Shown here one piece after another: positions 10,422 through 21,200 of a stretch of 64,000 nucleotides of DNA (the stretch's first letter is position 1; every line of letters begins with the position of its first letter). Both the position numbers and the translations under genes were made by a program. Source of the stretch: Halichondria panicea (lineage: Eukaryota; Porifera; Demospongiae; Suberitida; Halichondriidae). The stretch is taken from NCBI RefSeq assembly GCF_963675165.1, contig NC_087378.1:6257205-6321204 (forward strand), written 5' to 3'. The notes under the pieces were generated by a model that was not told where the DNA came from, searched no databases, and was given only the letters and a program-made list of their open reading frames with translations.

Positions 10422-12596
10422 TCAAGGGAGAGCTAAGCTTGGGCGTTGAGTTGGGAAGAAGTTGATTGCTCGGGGTCTGTCTCCATTCTCCTTGATGAAG
10501 CAGCGATGGTTCTGTGTACCAGGGGCAGAGTGAATGGTAGCCCAGCAGTGCTCGCAGTAGTAGCGTAGACAGTGAATATTCCCACAGAAGTAAGGAGCAT
10601 AGCGACCGTTACAGTGGACTCCATGACATTCATCGCACATCTGGTCGTCAAGTACGTATGGCTTGACCTCAACCTGCATAGACACAAATATGTGTATCTA
10701 AGATATTAAGCCAAAGGTCCATGCATTGAACTCCAATGTACACATACCTTTTTGTCAATGTCTCCATAGGTGACTTGAAGAAATCGGCAGGAAACTGCAC
10801 TCATAAAGCTCACTCTAGAACTGAAGGTAACTCGACCAGCCCCTGAAAAGGAAAAAATCATACGCATAATCTACAAGTACATGCGTACATTGACAATCTT
10901 GTAGTTTGTCTTAACATTTGATCTTTCACACGAATGTAGATAAGCAAATAAACATTCACATGCCTTTTGGGTACTTGAGCTCAGGGTCACAGTCAATCCC
11001 AGCATAGCACACATTGCCGTATCTCGAGTTGAAGATATCACCCAGCTCGGCTGCTTTCAAGGGCCTCGGAACACCTCCAATGAAAATGGTCTTGCGTGGA
11101 TCAATTGGCTGAGTGTGATCCATGATGTAGTCACTGTCAGAAAGATTCCAGGGGCGAATCTGAACCTGCACAATTAATGATAATTATACAGTAACCGTTC
11201 AGTTACCAGGTGCTTACTTTCTTGTTGCTTTGTGTAACACTAGAAACAAAAGTGAATAGTTTGTCCTCTTCAGACATGCAGTGGTCCACCAGTCTATGCA
11301 CAGCTACCTCATCACGAAAAAGCAAGAAGGCATAACCTGGAATAATAATATTAGATAAACAATAACAAAGTATGTACAGACCATGCCTCATTAAGTTTAG
11401 GAGTAAATACTTGTGAAATTCATGTAAATGTCATGTAACTACTGATGGCTAATCAGACGCAATTTTGAAACCTCAGCTAGTTCGGAAAAGCCTCTATTAT
11501 TTGTTTTATGGTAAGCAGCCAATGCAATGTTACCTTTGGGTGGGAAATACGCCTTGGACTGTGCTTTGTGGGGCCAATCGACTGTGAGGGGTCCATATCG
11601 AGTGAACTGCTCCCTGATCTCATCTGAAGATAGAGAAGATTGATGACAAGTTTTAAAACACCATAATGCCACGCACAGCAACTTTATCTGTAGCGTTCCT
11701 AGAGATATCTACAGTACAGCACAGGCATGCTACTATAACTTTCAAGGCCTTGTTTTCACATGAAGAGAAATGTACGCACCTTGGTCAATGTCAGGAGGTA
11801 GTCCACCCACAAACACTTTTCTGGAATAGGTCTCGGCTGGTAGAGCTCCGCTGGTGGGGAGAGTGGCAGATGAGCTGCTACTACGCGAGGCAAACAGAGT
11901 GGGACTCGAGCGCTGTCCAGCAACTCCAGCTGAGTCAGCACCCCTGGGAGTTGGTGATGGGCTGTGAGAGGTGCTTCTAGAACCACTGGAAAGACTGGTC
12001 TCATCAATTCCTGCATGAAAAACGTGTGTTGCTATAATTGCTTTTGTGTATTATAATTGTGCAAAATATGCTTACAGTGCAGTAGTATTTATTGCCCTAG
12101 AATTTTTAGGGGCTATTAGCAAATGCGGTATGTGGTTAGCAGCTAGTACTAGTATTAGTAAACAGAGATTATAGGCCTACCCCGGGAATAATGAGATGCA
12201 TGCTCCCGTCTGATTGTCGTGAATCTGCTGGGTTTTGGAAAGTCCATCCAGCTGAAATCAAGAGCAGCACTAAGGTGACTTGGAGTGGTCTCAAGAGGAC
12301 CTTGAGGCAGTAAATCTCCCATCACACGAACTCCAGAAGGCTGAAGAATAGATTTATATAAACCTTGCAGACATTTACACATTTACACAGCAACCAACCC
12401 AAATTTACTAGTCTAGCATGCAAGCATAAAGTACCTGCCAAATCTTCATGGAGGACTCCAGGGCAACATTGAGAGAATTCTTTGTAGTACATGTAGTTGT
12501 AGGGGAAGTACTTGCACCTGTGGATGCTTTGTCATCGGGGCAGCGAGGCTCAAAGGACATGGGCTCATCCGGGTGCATTGCAATATCAGCAGCCAT
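10422..12596 (-). CDS. Cytoplasmic polyadenylation element-binding protein, CPEB2-4/Orb2 type (minus-strand copy)
   Basis: Eight exons: 12596-12435, 12340-12181, 12010-11780, 11623-11534, 11336-11218, 11165-10964, 10842-10748, 10673-10422 (436 aa), all in phase. RRM1 begins near residue 172 (RKVFVGGLPPDIDQ, LTVDWPHKAQSKAYFPPKG), RRM2 near 278 (RKTIFIGGVPRPLKAAELGD), then the ZZ domain (CDECHGVHCN, CGNIHCLRYYCEHCWATIHS). KPYVLDDQMCDEC and the tail KENGDRPR are hallmarks of CPEB2-4/Orb2. The N-terminal region is Ser/Thr-rich and short. Intron 6 uses a GC donor (10963-10962; AAAAG then GCATGT), needed to keep the conserved YPKGAGRVTFS reading. This copy is closer to the family consensus than the plus copy, so it is probably the conserved ortholog. 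It lies 290 bp downstream of NT5C2 on the same strand. Confidence 0.92.
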
Positions 12597-12885
12597 TCTG
12601 AAAAGACCTTGAGTAGCAGCTCCTAGCTAATTCTAACTCCTGGATGAAGACACAGCACAGTGTCACTGTTTAGGCAACTGGTTTAGGTTCAATGCAGAAG
12701 GGACTAAATGACAGTCGACCAAGACGACCATACAAAAATTGCAATTTGCGCATGCGCAAATTCAGTACAAACCATGAGTTTGATGTCACTGCAAACAGCT
12801 ATAATTATACACCCCATAAAAATTTACAGAACAACAACAGTATAATGTATAGCATTCCGGTTCCTAAAAATAACGTTCTGCCACT

Positions 12886-15800
12886 TCATTGCTTGCTTTG
12901 TGCCAACTCTCTCAGGGTATCAACTCGAGTATCAACTTCATCAAGATCAGTCTCAATAATGGACAACCCTCTCGCCAAGGCATGCTGTAACAATTCACAC
13001 AATCAGAACAATTTACATATTGTATGCACCCACTTTCTCAGTTTTTAAATGTGATGACTTGGCCAGCAGTTTGGCAGAGAGGTCAGGGGATAGGGGTCCC
13101 CTTGGGTCTGACGCAGAGCTTACTACACTCTCATGAGGCATCTGTAAGATTAAAAATAATTATAGTGTATAGAGGATAGACACCAACCAATTGATGAGGG
13201 GCAGTGAAGAGATAGTTGACAGGATAGTTGCCGAGGTTGAGGCAACTTGAGGCGTACAAATCAGCAAACCTAGTAGCTTGGTTACCAAAGTGAGTCTGAC
13301 GTGACCCTACAACCAGACAAGCACAGATCATGTTATAGAAGCTCTTGTGTTGATGATGCAATACACACACTCACCACATCTGAGCAAGCTCCCCAGCTGA
13401 CTAGGGTAACTGTCCTCCATTTCTTGGGCAGTTACCTAAGTAGGAGAATGGTACTATGAACATAATTGATATGAACACGTACAATATGTACATGTACTAG
13501 CTCTAGGAAGATGCACCTGGCTTAGGGCACCATAATATTATTTTTGAAGAGCTATAGTGCTATAATTATTGGCAAGAACAAATTATAAAGGTCACCCTTG
13601 GGCATACCAAAATTAGGAGGTGGCCCCTTAACAGGTGTCACAACACAAAAAATATGAAAATTTCCTCCCTACGAAAATAACCCGCTATATGTGAAGCGCA
13701 TATGTTAATGGGACTTGGCTGTATTATAGGGGGTGACCTTCAATTATTATGTATAGTGACAAAGTAGAAAAGCTTCAATGCACAATACATTTCGCACACG
13801 TACGTACCTTTATGGCCTTGCGAAGTGAATTTATGTCAGGCAGGCTGTTGAGTCCATCTTGCTTTCTGCAGGTGTTGCAATATTTATAATACACACAATG
13901 CTTGCAGACTCACTCGTTTGCCTGAGTGTACATCTCGGCCAGAATGAACACCAAGTTCTGAAGCCTGTTGAACAGCGCTGTGTATCATACCAATAGGATA
14001 TGATCATACTATGGATTTGTGATCAATTTGCATGGCTTACGCTGGCAATTCTCCCACACTCCCACTTCATCATTGAGTTCAGGCAAGACCAGAAAAGTCC
14101 TACAAATAGAGACAATTTAAGGTAAAGTACTACGAACATTAAAACTTGATGACTCAATACCCGGTAATGCTAAATATAATGAAGAGGAGCTTATAAATTA
14201 GAAAAAATGTGTGTAGAGTTGACGTTTTGTATTTGCAGAAGTACATGTATCCCTGACTACAGAAGGATCCAAAGCTTCACTGCAGCTTGAATCAGAGGAC
14301 AATCAGGACATACCTCCAAGCTTGCTCCTTCTTGGCTTTGATGACATCACCAAAGATGTGGTCCCCCACATAAAGTATCTCTTTCCCATGAGCCCCTGTG
14401 TACTTGCAGAAAGCATCCGAGGAACCTGTGTAGGACAAAATGAATTTTTACATACTTGTGAAGCAAAAATGTTAAATTGCAAAACGCATCACGTGTGTAA
14501 AACCTTGTTCTTGTATATTGTGTACAGCAACTACATGTACTGTTCCAGTGGGATGAATGTAAATTTACACGCTATTTATTTAGGTTTATTATTATGGACA
14601 TAATTTAAGTATTCAAGCGTTCAACCATAATACTCACAGTGCGTATACATGTACCTATTTCCAAAGATATAGTCAGTCTACAGCAGCCCTTGGGGGTCTA
14701 TAGCTAGCCTATAGAAGCTGCAGTGAAAACGTATCTATGCGAATATTTAGGGCCTCTACAAACCATACTGAGGAATTTCAACAGAGAGGCGGTCATACTA
14801 CTATATATTTACTATAATATATAAGAATGATCACCAGACGAACACATACCGCCGTTGTAGACTTTCCCCGGCTGCAGTGCACCAGAGAACACGCCCAGTC
14901 TGAGAGAGCCTGTCTCCTCATCCACCTCCCTCAACATGGAGCCCTCCTCAAAGAACAGTGGTTTCTTGGCATCCACTATGATGTAGTCAAAGTAAGACTT
15001 CCAACTTCTACACTTCTGTAAGTACAAGGATAGGCGTGTAAAATACATGACGTAATAATAAAACCGCTGGAGAAACACGGATGGTATCTCCGTTGCCAAT
15101 CCCTCTCTATTCAATATGGTTAATGTACCATATGTAACATGTATGTGTACTGTAACAACCTGTGACTATTCACACCACCTGTAATACAGTGACAGTACAG
15201 CAAAACTACGGTATGCAGTGCTGATTATGGACACTTTACCTCACTGGAAGGATCCTCCAGTAAGAAAGTCATCATTTCCTGCATAAAACATATATATACG
15301 CAATAAAAACATCCATCTATATGTACATTGCATTCTACAAGATATTGCGCAATGCAATTAGGTAACTACCTAGTGATGTATCAAGAGTATATAATAGAAA
15401 GAGAGTATTGAATGTAGGCATACTGTACATCAGATGTATGCGCGGAGATGGTAGATACAGGAAGTCACGTTTACATCTGATGCACAGTATGCCTACGTTC
15501 GATACTCTCTCTCTCTAATTGTATGTATGTACGCATGTATAAGCCATGTAGAATATTCTACTCCACCTCACAAATCCAACACAACATTTCTAAGGCTGTA
15601 CCTGGGTGTGTGTCCACCACTTACTATTCCACTGTCACACGATACTGTAAACTGATGCTTACCTTAGTGTAACTATATCCGCTGTTGGTGGCCACAAAAA
15701 TCTTCCTTCCACCTTGCCTTAGCCTACATTGATAGAAACCATAAGGCGTTGCACAGCAAAATGTGTGATCAAACTTACTTGTCTAAGAAAACTGGAAGCC

Positions 15801-18094
15801 TGGGGTCCTTATGCACATACTTTTCCAAGTTGGCCAGGACTCTCTCCTTGAAGCCACCCTATACAATTGTTCAAGGGCCCAGTAATTCATATTCTGAAAC
15901 TAAACAACTGAGCGCAAATTGGTATTATTATAGTGGGTTCCATTCTTTCTGGTATCTACAGTGCAAGCTAAAAGTAAAAGAAAAGGTACTCACATAGATG
16001 TGGACGTAATTCATGGCCTCTCGCACATCCTGCCAGATCATCTTGTAAGAGATGAACACATCACCAGACTTGACTCCACAGTAGCTCTCACTACCACTGG
16101 TCACACTAGGAAACATTCAACCAGTACCAATAGTGAGTTTTATACGAAATGTGTTTAGTTTCCATGAGGGCAGTATTTCGACAGGGTTTAGTATCTGCAT
16201 TGTTAATTTTGCATCCAACACAATGATATACATGTACCTGGCCTAACTGTTACAAAAACTTCAGTGCCTAAAGAGCCAGTCAGTTATCATAAGTATTGTG
16301 ATGGTCTAACTCACCACACATATTCCGGGTAGTTGTCAAATAAGTCTACCAGGCAGCTGAGAATGTATACCTCGGGAAGATTGTAGAGGGTGTACAAAAT
16401 AAAGATCCTCTCATCCATGGGCTGCAACGTTGTTTATTCAACAGTGATTCAACAGTGGTAGATAAAAAACAATAATTATTGTTAGCGTACCTGTACATAC
16501 TTGTTGGGATAGAACGATCGTATTTCTTTCCTGCAGTCAAATAAAACAAATGAAAAAGGCAGTCTAGTGGTTGCTAATTAACTAGCACTCACGGAGTCAA
16601 AGACTTGAATCCATGGAAACAAGACAGGATATTTCCAAACTGGTCCGCCTGTCAATTACATAGTCACACGTGCATGGAGAACTACGGAAATGGATCACAC
16701 TTACTTTTAGCAGATTGCCGTGGACTTTGTCAAAAAAGAGACCTCTGTTAATGAACAGCACGATTACTTCCAGGCACATAATTATTAGGGGCTCTAACAA
16801 TATAATGTTTACACGATGACACTACTTACGGGTGTAAGTGAAAGAGATCACAAAAATGAACATTAGGCAACCTATTTCTTTTTGGTGCTATAATTATACC
16901 AGGCAATGTATATTAATGCTTGAACATTACTGCAACATTAGTTCAACTTGTAAACTACGTTAACGCATACCTGAGAGGGAAAGTAGGATCATACTCTAGT
17001 TTCTTGAGTTCCTATGGAAGGTAGATCAGTGTAAACGTTTACTCTTCTGACTTAAAGTGATTAGCACCATGCATACCTGAGGGTAACCAATGGAGATGAG
17101 TCTGTCCAGAACCATATCAAACGCAAGCATCTCATTCTCAGGAGACTTGTATGCTGGGTATGGGTATACACACCATACTGTTAGGCTGGTAGAATATGAT
17201 TAGTATTCAATGGATGCTATATCCCCTTGGAGAAGATTAGGACAGTGGGATATTACAAACTACAGTACATGTTAGAATTGGGGACTGGAATGTAGTAGCT
17301 GTATGTTCAATGTGCGAAACTAGATACTATGTACTCAATAGAATGTCTGCAATAATTATAGTGGGAGAAAAAAGGTATTCTATAAGTGACCCAAAAAATG
17401 CTAAATGAAGTTCAATTCATTAATTCAATATGATTTTTCAGCATTATATGCCGATGGCAAGCCTGTAGAGACAGGTTACCATAATTAGCTTATACTAACA
17501 CATAATTCTAATACATAGTTATAGTTTACACTGGGCACTTGTTGCAGGGACATTTGAAGTGAAACGAGCAGGGATTATCAGAGTCAAAATGTAGCCGAAA
17601 TTGCAGCCACAGGAATTCCTGATTTGTTTCTTGATAGCTTTGCTCGAGAGTGAAGTATCTATCGAAGGTAGGCCATTCCAAAGCCTAGGTTGTTACGTAA
17701 GACGCCCACATATGTTCTTAAAGTAAGGTTGAAGATTTAGAATCCTTTTGTAATACAGTGCATATCACATTGAACTCACCAACCAGGGTGTAGTCCATGT
17801 CAAAACCAATGTACTTAATCCTGTCCATGCTCACACTCCTGTTAACAAACACTCTGTGTCGAAAAAGAGATGGTTTGTTAAAAGCTATAGTCCCGTTGTT
17901 TACGTGTGTATAGAAAATGTGTATTGCATAGACTACATACTAATGTACAGTTACATGTAACTAGCTGCACGTCTTTAAGAACCGTACTTTCTCTCTCTCT
18001 GTTTGTGACTGTGAGATACACTTCTTTTGAACTGCTTTTTCCTGTAATCTTCTACAAATGTTTGGAGTTGCTCATCAGTCATTCCTTCAGCCAT
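12886..18094 (-). CDS. NT5C2: Cytosolic purine 5'-nucleotidase (NT5C2 / cN-II family)
   Basis: About 21 exons on the minus strand, from ATG at 18094 ([17 protein letters not shown]) to TGA at 12886. Hydrolyses IMP and GMP to nucleosides and can transfer phosphate; cytosolic. HAD motifs are all visible: I GFDMDYTL (about 17800), [13 protein letters not shown] (about 15690), [14 protein letters not shown] (about 14960), [12 protein letters not shown] (about 14370). Other conserved stretches: [42 protein letters not shown]-like [28 protein letters not shown], and MPHES near the end. The tail is not the acidic tail of the human protein. The junction between the first exon (donor at about 17988) and the HRVFVNRS exon (about 17886-17786) does not fit in phase with the obvious sites, so the N-terminal link, or an extra small exon, is unresolved. 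It shares a short divergent promoter with CDC23. Confidence 0.92.
15401..15519. repeat. Hairpin/palindromic MITE in NT5C2 intron
   Basis: AGAGAGTATTGAATGTAGGC and, inverted about 80 bp later, GCCTACGTTCGATACTCTCT. The inner arms (ATACTGTACATCAGATGTA and TACATCTGATGCACAGTAT) also pair. No coding content. Confidence 0.75.
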
Positions 18095-18254
18095 ATTGTC
18101 TTCAGTAAGTAGATGATTCAACAAAAGGTTTCTAGTTCTTTGTACGTACTTTTGTCAGAGAAATGCATTGAAGTTCACTTAGAGTAAACTGTATTGACGA
18201 CCATAATCACATGCTAACTGGAAAGAAGCTGTTCTTGTCTGCACCATTTGCATT
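18095..18254. promoter_or_regulatory. Short divergent promoter region NT5C2 / CDC23
   Basis: Only 160 bp separate the start codons at 18094 (-) and 18255 (+). Transcription start sites and UTRs of both genes must lie here or overlap, unless there are upstream non-coding exons. Confidence 0.55.
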
Positions 18255-21200
18255 ATGACTGATCCAGCTAGCATGCAACAGACTGAAGCTGGCCTATCCC
18301 TGGCTGAACTCAAGGAGAGTCTCTTACTTTCTTATCTGCAGAGCTCTGAGAGGGGACTTGTGTACAGTGCCAACTGGTGTGTCACCTTTCTACCGTCTCC
18401 ATGCATTTGGGGTTTATGTTGTCCTGCTTATATGTAATGGTACTAGCTAGGCTAAATCGGTGATTAGAAACGATTTCTGAAAGCATTTTTGCATGTTATA
18501 ATTGTGGCCGTTAATTAATTATGGGAGTGAAACGATTGAGTAGCTATTCCATTCATGTTGTCCCTATGTATATACAGGGCGGTTGAGTTGGCCAACAGTA
18601 TTGAAGTCGATGGGGAGACCAGGTTGCCTCAGGTGCCCCACTCCCAGGCGTTTGCCGGAGAGTTTGCAATGTTCTCCATGGGGAAGTCCCTGTTTGACCT
18701 GAGGGAGTATCGCAGGGCAGCTCACTGGCTCAAGAATTGTAAATCAGATGAAGGGTTTTTTCTCAGATGCTACAGTCTCTATCTGGTACATAACACATTA
18801 TAATTGGTCTCAAATGCTAATCATATAGTCTACCCAACAGTCCTGGTGCTACAGACCAAGTGTGTATAATGCTCAATCCTAACCCAGGCTGGTGAGAAAG
18901 ACAGGGAAGACAATATGGTGGATGCATTAGGACCTGAAGACCTGGCCTCCATGCATAACGCAGAGCTTGTCCCCTTACGCAAAGAGCTCATCATAAGAGC
19001 CGAGAGCAATCCGTTGGATGGATTTGGATACTACTTGTTAGTTGTGTGACATCTGATCCTGCAGTGTATTCAAGCATTATTCCCACTAGTGAAGAGCACT
19101 AGGAACCGTAATCGTGAAACAGAGGGAGTATGTATAACAAACAACTATTTATTTTGCAGGCTTGGAGTTGTCTACAAGGAGATGAAGTTACCTGAAGAAG
19201 CTCGTAAGAATCTCATAAAGTCGGTCCATCTCACACCGCTGCTATGGGCCTCCTGGTATGAACTAGCCAAGCTGTGTGAGACTAGAGACATGGTGAGTTA
19301 TCTGGGGGAGATCTGGGGGAGATCTGGGGGTACATAATTATTATTTCCTACGTAATAGTACAAGCCTGTGGTTACAGTACACCTTGCGCAATAATGCTTG
19401 CCTCCTCTAGTATAGTAAATTTTGAGATCTTGCATGTGATCAGTGTCTTGTTTATTGAAGAATGTACCTGATAATATCTGGGACGCGCTGATAATGATTG
19501 TCCTTATTTCAGCGAGTCCACATTCAGAGGTTCCACTATTTTTCTATTTACTTCCTCCAAGATAGACAATGATATCTAGAAGACGCATAATATTATTACA
19601 TGGTCAGCTGGGTTATCTTCCATACATGCAGCTCTACAGTCTTGAAGTGCCCAATCACTGGCTGAGGGATTTCTTTTATGCTAAAGCCTCGTTAACTCTA
19701 CTCCTATCAAACGATGCTCTCTCATACTACACTAATCTGAGCACGGTAGGATTCTCACAGAGTCCGTACATCAACGCACAGCTGGCTCACGCCAACTACA
19801 ATCTAGAGAGTAAGTACTGTGCTACACACACACACACACACACAGAACACGTATCTCTTATTATACAGAATGTCTTTTTCGTCATAATAATAAATGTGCA
19901 TTTGTTTGACTCAATGGTATGCTTCAGCGGGCGAGGTTTCATCCAACCCATGCAGTTAGCCTTGTGCTGACTACCCCACCCCCTTCCAAATACACACACA
20001 CACTTATTTCTCGTACAGAATTTCGTTTGAGATATAGGCTGCACATTATTTTCAACCAATACAATTGTAGGACTTAATGCAAACTGCTAGGGATTTGCAT
20101 CAATTTTCTGCAGAATAATGGTTCCTTTCCTAGAGCCAATGATGTATGTATTTTGGATCATTTATAATTATTATTGGTGACGTGTGCAGATATTGCTGAA
20201 GCATCCTTCATGTTTGATGGTCTTAGGAAAGTGGACCCTTACCGACTCGACGATTTGGACACCTACTCCAATCTCCTCTTTGTAATGGTAAAGCTACTCT
20301 GCAATGTGTCCCTACTTTTAGCAGTTAATTTTGTGCAGCTGTCTAGGATTTTTAGCCCTATCTGCACGCATGTGTACAACTGGTACAAAAAGTACACAGT
20401 CTTAGTGACTTTTTCACATGACACCTATTTTCTGATAAGATTCTGTAAAAGATATGTACAAAAACATGACCACAATCTGTAAAAATTGTTTGTTAGGAGA
20501 ATCAGCCAGAACTGTCAAAACTTGCTCAAGATGTCATCAAAATTGACAAGTACCGATCTGAAACATGCTCCGTACTTGGAAACTTTTACGGTTTACGGGG
20601 TGATCATGACTTGGCAATTGTGTACTTTAGAAGAGCTGTTCGGCTGAACAAGAACGACCATCTGGCATGGATTCTCCTAGGACATGAGTATATAGAGAAA
20701 GCTAACTGCAATATGGCTATAGAGGCATACAGCAGAGCTCTAGGTGAGTGGACATACTTTGTTGTTTGTAGCCGCGGCAACTTAACAATGTGCTTATATT
20801 TATTATATATACGTAGTAGTCACAATTTTAGTCTACGAAAGCATGACATAATTATTATTGACTTTCATCTGTCAAAATATTTCCCGATCGCTGGGTACTC
20901 AAAGCTATATAGTCTCTACAGGCTCACGTTGTACAAGGTAACATTCCCACTATCATTTTGCATATTCTCCACAGAGGCAAACAAACATGATTTCCGTGGC
21001 TACTATGGACTGGGGCATACGTACGAAGTCCTCAACATGTCTTACTTTGCTCTCTACTACTACAAGCAGGCTCAAAGACTCAGGTGGGAGCAAGTTAATG
21101 TATGTTGTACTACGGGTAGATGTAAACTCTGTGGCAAGTTACATATCCTGTTATGTTTGTGTGATTGTAATTATCCATACTTTGTGTCGAAATGATACTA

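Noticed and set aside
10433-10687. 84-codon open frame overlapping the last CPEB exon
   Set aside because: Out-of-frame shadow of the ZZ-domain exon, whose own frame is strongly conserved.
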